Source: a candidate division CSSED10-310 bacterium (GTDB taxonomy: Bacteria; CSSED10-310; JAFGDC01). Taken from it: a stretch of DNA of 5,387 bases. The stretch covers positions 1-5,387 of the forward strand of contig JAFGDC010000245.1 of NCBI GenBank assembly GCA_016932295.1, in the 5' to 3' direction. Of the stretch, positions 1-5,387 are shown piece after piece. The position numbers and the translations under genes are program-made. Every line of letters begins with the position of its first letter. The stretch's first letter is position 1. The notes under the pieces are model-generated. The model ran no database searches, was not told the DNA's origin, and was given only the letters and a program-made list of their open reading frames with translations.

Positions 1-34
1 GATTGAATCCCTGTCCCGGAGCTGGAAATGCAGT

Positions 35-1321
<1,287 letters not shown>

Positions 1322-1333
1322 ATTCACCTTCCC
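1322..1333 (-). promoter_or_regulatory. Ribosome binding site deciding the DUF362 start
   Basis: On the minus strand the sequence reads GGGAAGGTGAATATG. The AAGGTGA part matches the anti-SD region and is correctly spaced from the ATG at 1321-1319. The first ATG of the open frame, at 1510, has no such site in front of it (GTTTAAACAGGC precedes it). Confidence 0.75.
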
Positions 1334-1680
1334 GTTCAGTAACTGTCGCAAACCGAATCGGTCGCCCCGGCGGCGCCGATCAATTTCACACCTTACCAGA
1401 CTGCCGGCCCCTCGCCAATGTTTTCGAAATATGAGCGCGACGTAGTGCGGGGGAATGGTTTGAGTCGACAGACCGGAAACCGGCAGCGGGATCACCTCCT
1501 GTTCCGACATGCCTGTTTAAACGCTCCGCCGTCGCGTGCCGGTGCGCTCATGGAACTCCCGGGCAAGCGGTCACGCCAGTTTCAATCAAACCTGGAACGT
1601 ACCTTTTTCACCCGGAAGCGCCACGTGAACCAGGATCGCGCCGTGCGATACACCATTCAAATCAGATCGATGGGCATGTT

Positions 1681-1701
1681 GCGTGGAGTGACGTTCCACG
1701 C
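1681..1701. repeat. 7-7-7 inverted repeat upstream of the DUF362 gene
   Basis: GCGTGGA (1681-1687) and TCCACGC (1695-1701) are perfect inverted arms around a 7-nt spacer GTGACGT. The block lies just past the DUF4412-like terminator, on the promoter side of the DUF362 gene. The element ACGTTCCA (1691-1698) has its exact reverse complement, TGGAACGT, at 1593-1600. It could be an operator for an unidentified regulator or a small hairpin; it lacks a T-tract on either strand and so is not a terminator. Confidence 0.4.
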
Positions 1702-1710
1702 CTCTGTCTG

Positions 1711-1742
1711 AAAAAAAAGAGGGGCGGCAGGAGCCGCCCCTC
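1711..1742 (-). terminator. Intrinsic terminator of the DUF4412-like gene
   Basis: On the minus strand, GAGGGGCGGC, a 4-nt loop and GCCGCCCCTC make a perfect 10-bp GC-rich stem (1719-1728 with 1733-1742), followed directly by eight T residues (1718-1711). This is a textbook rho-independent terminator, 15 bp after the DUF4412-like stop codon. It isolates that gene from the DUF362 gene. No T-run follows on the plus strand, so it acts in the leftward direction only. Confidence 0.95.
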
Positions 1743-1757
1743 AGGCATGGTTTGTGA

Positions 1758-2504
1758 CTATTGATTCATGACGGATTTCGACTTCTTGTAATCCTTGGGT
1801 ACCATGTATGTATCAGCCGGAGGATTGGTGTCCTTGAACTCGACCAGTTTCTCGGTGCTCTTGATCTTGGTGCCCATCACTTCCGTTGTGCTTTCCTTCA
1901 GTACCGGCACACCATCAATCTTCATCATCTCTTTCATGAATTCTTCGAAGCCGGGTTGTTTCGACAACATGGCGTTGGTGAGCGCGAGGTACAGCTCACT
2001 ATCCACCTTGATTTCATTCGAAGCCCAGATGTTGGAATCGGTGGCACCCATGGCCATCTTGGTGGTGACCGTGTAAAGCGTGCTGTTCCATTTCTCGATC
2101 TTTTTGGTCTGATCTGTTTTGGTGACGGTCGCCTTCAACTGCATCATGCTGGCCATGAGCTGGTTGAATTGTTCTTTTTCCTTGTCGGACATCTCTTTTT
2201 CGCCGATCATGCTGGACAGGTCGCCCATCTCCATCTCGGCGTAATTCTTTTCCTTGTGATTGATGATGTACATCTTGTTATCCCCGATGTTCACCAGTAC
2301 GGAACTTTCCCCGCCCTGATTGATGAGGGCGTGTTCCTTGCTCAGCCACATGGTGTTAAAGTCGTCCTTGGGTGGCTGGGTCTGCCCCATCATGGAGAAG
2401 CCGTCCGTGTGACTCTCATACTTGAGATAGGTGTCGGCGCTCACCAATGGAGCGGCGGTGAGGGCGACGGTCAAGACCAATACTCCCAACAGCAATTTCT
2501 TCAC
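1758..2504 (-). CDS. Secreted DUF4412-like protein
   Basis: This gene encodes 248 residues starting at GTG. Residues 1-23 form a classical Sec signal peptide: KK at positions 2-3, a hydrophobic core LLLGVLVLTVALTAAPL, and a VSA cleavage site before DTY. No lipobox cysteine is present (the protein has no Cys at all), so a soluble periplasmic or secreted product is expected. The mature part fits DUF4412-type proteins, which have a beta-rich fold related to outer-membrane lipoprotein carriers. Supporting segments are NKMYIINHKEKNYAEM (about 76-91), KKIEKWNSTLYTVTTKM followed by NIWASNEIKVD (about 134-168), and the C-terminal PADTYMVPKDYKK (about 229-241). Residues 91-130 look helical and charged. 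The protein is methionine-rich (21 of 248). The family's function is not known. The gene has its own promoter, SD and terminator, so it is probably monocistronic. That it is a real secreted protein is very likely; the DUF4412 label is by remembered pattern and less sure. Confidence 0.9.
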   Translation of the reverse strand: MKKLLLGVLVLTVALTAAPLVSADTYLKYESHTDGFSMMGQTQPPKDDFNTMWLSKEHALINQGGESSVLVNIGDNKMYIINHKEKNYAEMEMGDLSSMIGEKEMSDKEKEQFNQLMASMMQLKATVTKTDQTKKIEKWNSTLYTVTTKMAMGATDSNIWASNEIKVDSELYLALTNAMLSKQPGFEEFMKEMMKIDGVPVLKESTTEVMGTKIKSTEKLVEFKDTNPPADTYMVPKDYKKSKSVMNQ

Positions 2505-2509
2505 TTGTT

Positions 2510-2516
2510 CCTCCTT
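2510..2516 (-). promoter_or_regulatory. Ribosome binding site supporting a GTG start
   Basis: AAGGAGG sits 5 nt before the GTG at 2504-2502 on the minus strand. This strong site, plus the signal peptide beginning directly at that codon, fixes the unusual GTG start. Confidence 0.9.
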
Positions 2517-2584
2517 GAATCGATAAATGACGCGCCTTTCGGGACCCGCCCGTGGTCGCGTTTCAACGGTCGCATTACGTCCCT

Positions 2585-2613
2585 ACTCTAGGATTTCCCC
2601 CAGTTCATGTCAA
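2585..2613 (-). promoter_or_regulatory. Sigma70-type promoter of the DUF4412-like gene
   Basis: On the minus strand a perfect -35 TTGACA (2613-2608) is followed after exactly 17 bp by a -10 TAGAGT (2590-2585; 4 of 6 consensus bases). Transcription would begin near 2578 and give a 5' UTR of roughly 70 nt leading to the SD at 2516-2510. The match and spacing make this the best promoter candidate for the gene. It places the poly-His micro-ORF upstream of, not inside, the transcript. Confidence 0.75.
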
Positions 2614-2643
2614 TCTGTTACGACGATCGTTTCGGTGGATGAC

Positions 2644-2718
2644 TCAAAGAAGCCGAGAGGTACTGGCTGGGTGGCGGTGGTGATGGTGATGATGATGGTT
2701 GTGGTGGAAGCGCATCAT
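2644..2718 (-). CDS. Possible poly-histidine micro-ORF (doubtful)
   Basis: On the minus strand ATGATGCGC opens a 24-codon frame ending in TGA at 2646-2644. Its product begins MMRFHHNHHHHHHHRH and ends PASTSRLL, with ten histidines in a twelve-residue stretch. This resembles the his-operon leader peptide of enterobacteria (hisL, which has seven consecutive His). However, there is no clear SD, and no terminator/antiterminator pair follows. The DUF4412-like gene downstream has its own promoter between this ORF and its start, and no his biosynthesis gene is present. The simplest explanation is an antisense reading of the RTG triplet tract. It is kept here as a low-confidence candidate. Confidence 0.12.
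   Translation of the reverse strand: MMRFHHNHHHHHHHRHPASTSRLL
2671..2706. repeat. RTG trinucleotide tract
   Basis: Twelve consecutive triplets follow the pattern GTG or ATG, with only one GCG and one GTT exception. The result is an imperfect microsatellite-like run. On the minus strand it reads as CAC/CAT histidine codons. Such tracts can change length by slippage. It lies upstream of both divergent genes, between the leftward promoter and the peptidase start. Confidence 0.8.
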
Positions 2719-2756
2719 CCGCTGCGGAGCATGACACCGTGCCTGGTGGTTTCCTC

Positions 2757-2785
2757 TTGAAGGAGATTTCGGCGGGTGATAACGT
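2757..2785 (+). promoter_or_regulatory. Weak candidate promoter for the M20 peptidase gene
   Basis: TTGAAG (2757-2762) and TAACGT (2780-2785) are separated by 17 bp, about 60 bp before the start codon. The -35 matches 4 of 6 and the -10 only 3 of 6 consensus bases, so this is the best pair seen rather than a firm call. Confidence 0.3.
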
Positions 2786-2809
2786 GCCTCACTTCTACAA
2801 CCGTAACCG

Positions 2810-2828
2810 GCGCCGCGGATTGCGGCGC
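2810..2828 (+). repeat. Hairpin immediately upstream of the peptidase SD
   Basis: GCGCCGC (2810-2816) and GCGGCGC (2822-2828) form a perfect 7-bp GC stem with loop GGATT, ending 7 nt before the SD GGAGG (2836-2840). If transcription starts near 2790, the stem occupies most of the short 5' UTR. It could protect the mRNA or modulate initiation. Confidence 0.5.
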
Positions 2829-2835
2829 GACCCAC

Positions 2836-2840
2836 GGAGG
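2836..2840 (+). promoter_or_regulatory. Ribosome binding site choosing between two ATGs
   Basis: GGAGG is followed by ACATGATG. The first ATG (2843) lies only 2 nt after it, whereas the second (2846) is 5 nt away, within the usual range. The second ATG is therefore preferred, and the choice changes the protein by one residue. Confidence 0.7.
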
Positions 2841-2845
2841 ACATG

Positions 2846-4087
2846 ATGGACAGACACGGCATGAAAGAGAGGATCAAGGAGTATTACCAGGCGCACAAGG
2901 ACGAGATGCGGATGGAACTTCTGGCGCTGCTCGGTGAAATGGTGGCGCACAAGACGGTGAACGTACCCAGCGACAAACTGGCTGATCATCCGTACCTGGC
3001 CATGCGCGGCGAGGAATACAGGATCGCGGAGATAGTGGCTCGCGAGTTCGGGAGGTGGGATATCCCGTTTGTAGTCCATGAGCGCGCCAAGGGGCGGTCC
3101 AATTTGATCGGCCGGGTCGGCAGCGGGCGATCCGATTTGAAGCTTTTCATGGCGTGCCATATGGATATCGTGCCCGCCGGCGACGGATGGGACACGGATC
3201 CCTTCCTGATGACGGAGAGGGACGGCAAGGTCTACGGGCGCGGCGTGCTGGATAACAAGGGACCACTGGTGAGTTCCATGTTGGCTGCGCGAATGATGAA
3301 ACTCGCCCTGGGTGACGATGCCATCGACGGAGAACTGCAGGTGGCCTGCCTGGCTGACGAAGAAGCCACTGATCCCGATGGGATAGATTACGGCATAGGA
3401 TACCTGTTGGAAGAGAAACTGATCGATCCGACCTATGCGATCATCCCCGACATCGGTGAAAACATGCGCAAGATCGACGTAGCGGAAAAGGGCCGTGTGG
3501 TCATCAAGGTCAAAGCAAGGGGCGTGCAGGCGCACGGCTCTACTCCTCATCTGGGGGTCAACGCCGTCAACCGGATGGCGCGTTTCATCGTCGCCCTGGA
3601 GTCGCACCGGCTGCGTTTCGATCCGGATCCGGTCCTGGTGGAGCCGACCGTCAACCTGGGCGAAGTGCATGGCGGCGCCGCGGCCAACATCGTGCCGGCG
3701 GACTGCACGGCGGTATACGATTTCCGGATACTGCCCGGCCAAACGCCGCAACGCGTGGTGGAAGAACTACGCGAACTGGCGGCGCCCATCGCGCCGGATT
3801 TCAGCTTCGAGATCGCCGCCGCGAGCCTGCCGCACAAGATCGATCCAGACAATGAACTGGTTGCTTCCATCCAGGCGAACACCAGGGAGCACCTGGGATT
3901 CACACCGATACCCTACGGCCTGGGCGGCGGCACTTTTGCGAAAACGCTTAACCTGCGAGGCATCAAGGCGGTTGGTTTCGGTCCCGGTGATGATACCGCC
4001 TTCCACGTCGCCAACGAGTTCGTGGAAATAGCCCAACTGCTTGATTTCTCTTGCCTGATCTGCCTGGTGGCATTGGATCTCCTGTAG
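2846..4087 (+). CDS. M20 family metallopeptidase (ArgE/DapE/ACY1-type)
   Basis: This gene encodes 413 residues (414 from the alternative ATG at 2843), the usual full length for the family. M20 enzymes use two zinc ions to hydrolyse amide bonds of small substrates such as dipeptides, N-acyl amino acids or succinyl-diaminopimelate. All expected motifs are visible, numbered from 2846. ACHMDIVP supplies the first metal ligand H105 and the catalytic-pocket D107, and GVLDNKG supplies the bridging D136. ADEEATD holds the general base and metal ligand E172/E173, IIPDIGE has the third-site D202, and FHVANE near the C-terminus has H387. The dimerisation domain runs from about 215 to 320, beginning KGRVVIKVKARGVQAHG and carrying the conserved substrate-contact His in QAHGSTP. 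No signal peptide is seen, so it is cytoplasmic. Neighbours give no clue to the substrate: no arg, dap or his genes are visible. I therefore give the family but no gene symbol. A probable terminator follows the TAG stop. Confidence 0.95.
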   Translation: MDRHGMKERIKEYYQAHKDEMRMELLALLGEMVAHKTVNVPSDKLADHPYLAMRGEEYRIAEIVAREFGRWDIPFVVHERAKGRSNLIGRVGSGRSDLKLFMACHMDIVPAGDGWDTDPFLMTERDGKVYGRGVLDNKGPLVSSMLAARMMKLALGDDAIDGELQVACLADEEATDPDGIDYGIGYLLEEKLIDPTYAIIPDIGENMRKIDVAEKGRVVIKVKARGVQAHGSTPHLGVNAVNRMARFIVALESHRLRFDPDPVLVEPTVNLGEVHGGAAANIVPADCTAVYDFRILPGQTPQRVVEELRELAAPIAPDFSFEIAAASLPHKIDPDNELVASIQANTREHLGFTPIPYGLGGGTFAKTLNLRGIKAVGFGPGDDTAFHVANEFVEIAQLLDFSCLICLVALDLL

Positions 4088-4093
4088 TCTTTT

Positions 4094-4140
4094 CGGGCGC
4101 GGTTTCTGCGCAATGCGGGTGCCGCGCTCGTTATGTTTTT
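4094..4140 (+). terminator. Probable intrinsic terminator after the M20 peptidase gene
   Basis: CGGGCGCGG (4094-4102) pairs with CCGCGCTCG (4122-4130) as a 9-bp stem with one G-U pair and a 19-nt loop. TTATGTTTTT follows (4131-4140), including five consecutive T. It starts 6 bp after the stop codon. The loop is long and the T-tract is interrupted, so efficiency may be moderate. Confidence 0.6.
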
Positions 4141-4170
4141 ACCCGCCGCTGACCGGTTATTACCCATTCG

Positions 4171-4289
4171 CTCCGTATCCACCCATCACCTGTGGTCTCA
4201 TTGAAATGATTCGTGATCACCCGTGCGATAAATATTTCCGGTGTCAACTATGAATATACAATGATAGGTGGTGATGAGTGGATGGGAGG
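4171..4289. repeat. Long imperfect inverted repeat
   Basis: The left arm ATCCACCCATCACC (4177-4190) pairs with the right arm GGTGATGAGTGGAT (4270-4283) at 13 of 14 positions. Weaker pairing continues outward to about 4171 and 4289. A second matched block, CATTG (4199-4203) with CAATG (4259-4263), lies inside in register. The enclosed segment is AT-rich and contains the palindromes GTGATCAC (4213-4220) and AAATATTT (4230-4237). It could form one extended hairpin or be a remnant of a small repeat element; no target-site duplication is evident. Confidence 0.5.
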
Positions 4290-4327
4290 GTGAGGGGGCG
4301 ATGCCTTTTCGGGATGGGGATGCGGGG
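4284..4327 (+). repeat. Cluster of six G-tracts
   Basis: The plus strand has runs of three or more G at 4284-4286, 4288-4290, 4294-4298, 4311-4313, 4316-4319 and 4324-4327. Four of these tracts could combine into a three-tetrad G-quadruplex, but any such combination needs one loop of 12 nt. The minus strand of the same stretch is C-rich and G-poor. Confidence 0.5.
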
Positions 4328-4462
4328 TTGAGGAGATCACCGGTTGTCCCTTGAGGCATTGCTCCCGCGGTTCCCGCGCCGCCGCTGCCGGCGGGGGCTG
4401 GCGTCCCGGGAGGGGGGCGGATTCGCATGATTCTCCGGTGACGGGTCCTTTACCTTGGGAGC

Positions 4463-4504
4463 AAAATATTATATCTTGACAACAGGACGGTCAGCGCATA
4501 TATA
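4463..4504 (+). promoter_or_regulatory. Strong sigma70-type promoter with AT-rich upstream element, probably for rho
   Basis: A perfect -35 TTGACA (4476-4481) is followed after exactly 17 bp by -10 TATATA (4499-4504; 4 of 6 matches). Directly upstream lies AAAATATTATAT (4463-4474), resembling an UP element that contacts the RNA polymerase alpha subunit. Transcription would begin near 4511, about 260 nt before the rho start. It is the best plus-strand promoter in the window, and rho is the only established gene downstream. Confidence 0.75.
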
Positions 4505-4546
4505 GGCATCACAGCTCGGACTTACGGGTTGTCTCGCCGGCTCCTG

Positions 4547-4563
4547 CGGAGTTGGATTCTCCG
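4547..4563 (+). repeat. Hairpin in the rho leader with an alternative partner
   Basis: CGGAG (4547-4551) pairs with CTCCG (4559-4563) around a 7-nt loop. The same GGAG (4548-4551) can instead pair with CTCC at 4541-4544. The two short hairpins exclude each other. The stems are weak (4-5 bp) and functional switching is only a possibility. Confidence 0.3.
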
Positions 4564-4565
4564 GG

Positions 4566-4733
4566 ATGCAATTCCGTCCTGTCGATTTTACTGTAGTGCG
4601 TTACTGGTCGTTGGTTTTGTGGATGGTCAGTAGGTCGTTCTACATAGCACGTTGGAATTACCGGCTACGGATGATTAATGCTTCAGGTATTGCGTGTCAT
4701 GCGCCGGTCGTTTCATGCGGGAAAATGGAATGA
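4566..4733 (+). CDS. Possible rho leader ORF (doubtful)
   Basis: An ATG at 4566 opens a 55-codon frame that ends at TGA 4731-4733 and spans most of the predicted rho leader. The product is rich in Arg, Trp and Tyr (beginning [14 protein letters not shown]) and matches no family I recognise. Its stop overlaps by four bases (ATGA) an ATG at 4730 that is in frame with rho, a geometry typical of translational coupling. Against it, there is no SD before 4566 and the composition does not look clearly coding. E. coli rho is also preceded by a small leader ORF (rhoL), but I see no sequence relationship. It may equally be an accidental frame. Confidence 0.2.
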   Translation: MQFRPVDFTVVRYWSLVLWMVSRSFYIARWNYRLRMINASGIACHAPVVSCGKME

Positions 4734-4757
4734 AAGTGATGAATAGTACCGAACGAC

Positions 4758-4763
4758 AAGGAG
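4758..4763 (+). promoter_or_regulatory. Ribosome binding site of rho
   Basis: AAGGAG is 8 nt before the ATG at 4772. In-frame ATGs at 4715, 4730 and 4739 lack comparable sites, so 4772 is the preferred start. It also gives the family-typical N-terminus. Confidence 0.85.
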
Positions 4764-4771
4764 ATTTTTCA

Positions 4772-5387
4772 ATGAACACCGTTGATCTATACGAAATGCC
4801 GATGAATGAGCTGGTTGCGATCGCTCAGGAGTTCGGTCTGGCGGTGCCGCCAGGGGTGCGCAAGCCTGACGTGATCAACCAGATATTCCGTGCCCAAACC
4901 GAAAAGGACGGCCTCATCTATGCGCAGGGTGTGCTGGAAGTGTTGCCGGATGGCTTCGGATTCCTCCGGTCACCCGAGTATAACTATTTGCCCGGTCCGG
5001 ACGATATATATGTATCTCCTTCACAGATCAGGCGATTCGATCTCCGATCCGGTGATACCGTCGAGGGTCAGATACGACCACCGAAAGAGGGGGAGCGCTA
5101 CTTCGCCTTGTTGAAAGTGCATTCCATCAACCTCGATCCGCCGGAGCGGATCAAGGAGCGGGTGCATTTCGACAACCTGACTCCTATTTATCCGGACGAG
5201 GCCGTTAAGCTGGAAACCAGGGCGGTCAACATTTCCACCCGGGTAATGGCGCTGTTGACTCCAATCGGCAAAGGCCAGCGCGGTCTGATCGTGTCCCCGC
5301 CCAGGACCGGCAAGACCATGCTGATCCAGAACATCGCCAACTCCATCGCAACGAACCACCCCGAGGTCTTCCTGATCGTCCTGCTGA
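4772..5387 (+). CDS. rho: Transcription termination factor Rho (5' part, cut by window end)
   Basis: The visible 205 codons encode the first half of Rho, the hexameric RNA-dependent ATPase/helicase that pulls nascent RNA from RNA polymerase at rho-dependent terminators. Residues 1-47 form the small helical N-terminal domain. Residues about 50-118 are the OB-fold cold-shock-like RNA-binding domain, with the primary-site signature DGFGFLR (60-66), [15 protein letters not shown] (75-89) and [16 protein letters not shown] (101-116). The ATPase domain begins with [22 protein letters not shown]. Its P-loop lysine is K181, the same residue number as in E. coli Rho as I remember it. The P-loop reads PPRTGKT where E. 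coli has PPKAGKT. No large insertion is present in the N-terminal region. The frame runs open to the last base; the Walker B, Q-loop and R-loop regions lie outside the window. It is transcribed from the promoter at 4476-4504 with a leader of about 260 nt, consistent with leader-based autoregulation known for rho in E. coli. Confidence 0.98.
   Translation, partial: MNTVDLYEMPMNELVAIAQEFGLAVPPGVRKPDVINQIFRAQTEKDGLIYAQGVLEVLPDGFGFLRSPEYNYLPGPDDIYVSPSQIRRFDLRSGDTVEGQIRPPKEGERYFALLKVHSINLDPPERIKERVHFDNLTPIYPDEAVKLETRAVNISTRVMALLTPIGKGQRGLIVSPPRTGKTMLIQNIANSIATNHPEVFLIVLL

Larger units (their letters stand above)
1322..1710. other. Intergenic region upstream of the DUF362 gene
   Basis: About 390 bp separate the DUF362 start from the terminator of the leftward DUF4412-like gene. 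The DUF362 frame stays open to 1510 but the predicted extension looks non-coding (Arg-rich, no family-like content). I searched the minus strand for a TTGACA/TATAAT pair at 16-18 bp and found nothing convincing. A sigma54-like TGGC...TTGC pair near 1567-1582 is spaced one base too wide. The promoter must lie here, but the sequence does not identify it. Confidence 0.5.
2505..2842. other. Divergent intergenic region
   Basis: This 338-bp region lies between the leftward DUF4412-like gene and the rightward M20 peptidase gene. It holds the leftward promoter and SD, an 8-bp palindrome ACGATCGT at 2623-2630, the RTG triplet tract, a weak candidate promoter for the peptidase, and a GC hairpin near 2810-2828. 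Open frames of about 77 codons on both strands here have no family-like content and appear incidental. Confidence 0.6.
4088..4771. other. Intergenic region between the peptidase gene and rho
   Basis: This is the longest gene-free stretch in the window. From left to right it holds the peptidase terminator, the imperfect inverted repeat, a G-rich zone (4284-4327 and 4393-4420), a 7-bp inverted repeat TCACCGG/CCGGTGA (4337-4343 and 4435-4441), the rho promoter, and the rho leader with a possible 55-codon ORF. A 76-codon Pro/Gly/Ala-rich frame on the minus strand (4428-4198) has no family-like features and is not called as a gene. Confidence 0.6.

Noticed and set aside
1490..1502. Fragment resembling the 3' end of 16S rRNA on the plus strand
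   Set aside because: Only about 11 bases match; the conserved sequence further upstream in 16S is absent, so it is not an rRNA gene or remnant.
1322..1510. 63-residue N-terminal extension of the DUF362 protein
   Set aside because: No SD precedes the ATG at 1510, the extension is Arg-rich and not family-like, and a good SD and typical N-terminus occur at 1321.
1567..1582. Sigma54-like TGGC...TTGC element upstream of the DUF362 gene
   Set aside because: The spacing between the GG and GC dinucleotides is one base longer than sigma54 promoters tolerate, and the -24 block is incomplete.
1418..1711. 97-codon plus-strand frame in the intergenic region
   Set aside because: It shows no SD, no family-like content, and runs into the terminator A-tract of the opposite gene.
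1761..2591. 276-codon plus-strand open frame, His/Leu/Phe-rich
   Set aside because: It is antisense to the DUF4412-like gene, whose signal peptide, SD, promoter and terminator are all in place. Its odd composition is explained by reverse-complement codons.
2795..3751. 318-codon minus-strand open frame
   Set aside because: It is a shadow of the M20 peptidase gene, which carries every expected metal ligand in the plus-strand frame.
4198..4428. 76-codon minus-strand frame, Pro/Gly/Ala-rich
   Set aside because: A GGAG lies 4 nt before its ATG, but the product is low-complexity, matches no family, and is explained by the G-rich tracts of the plus strand. There is no promoter or terminator around it.
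4715..4771. Upstream in-frame ATGs (4715, 4730, 4739) as the rho start
   Set aside because: They lack a proper SD, whereas AAGGAG is well placed for 4772 and the resulting N-terminus fits Rho. The 4730 ATG is discussed only as a possible coupled start.

Overview
This is a chromosomal stretch of a bacterium with a signal-peptide-bearing (probably Gram-negative) envelope protein. It carries three complete protein genes and the 5' part of a fourth. The most diagnostic gene is rho, whose visible 205 codons align closely with the N-terminal, RNA-binding and P-loop regions of Rho from Gram-negatives, without the large insertion typical of actinobacterial Rho. Intergenic spaces are long (about 340-680 bp) and GC content is moderately high and patchy. 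No rRNA, tRNA, insertion sequence, phage gene or CRISPR array was seen. The lineage cannot be named from this window; an uncultured deep-branching Gram-negative is plausible but is only an inference.

Layout. (1) Positions 35-1321, minus strand: a DUF362-family protein of 428 residues. Its real start is an internal ATG behind a Shine-Dalgarno site, not the first ATG of the open frame at 1510. (2) Positions 1322-1710: its untranslated upstream region, with no convincing promoter. (3) Positions 1758-2504, minus strand: a secreted DUF4412-like protein with a GTG start, a strong SD, its own sigma70-type promoter (TTGACA-N17-TAGAGT) and a near-perfect intrinsic terminator at 1711-1742. It is therefore a self-contained one-gene unit, separate from the DUF362 gene. 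(4) Positions 2505-2842: a divergent intergenic region holding that promoter, an RTG triplet tract whose minus strand encodes a poly-histidine micro-ORF, a weak candidate promoter for the rightward gene, and a 7-bp hairpin just before its SD. (5) Positions 2846-4087, plus strand: an M20 (ArgE/DapE/ACY1-type) metallopeptidase with all metal ligands present, followed by a probable intrinsic terminator. (6) Positions 4088-4771: a 684-bp intergenic region with a long imperfect inverted repeat, a run of G-tracts, a strong promoter with an AT-rich upstream element, and a roughly 260-nt leader before rho. (7) Positions 4772 to the end, plus strand: rho, cut by the window edge.

The genes do not form an obvious pathway: two leftward and two rightward units, each apparently transcribed alone. 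The part most worth a second look is the rho leader. It contains a 55-codon ORF whose stop overlaps (ATGA) an ATG in frame with rho, and three copies of GGTCGTT that can pair with AACGAC directly upstream of the rho SD. Rho is known to autoregulate through its leader in E. coli, so a leader-based control element here is plausible but unproven. No convincing new multi-gene system was found.
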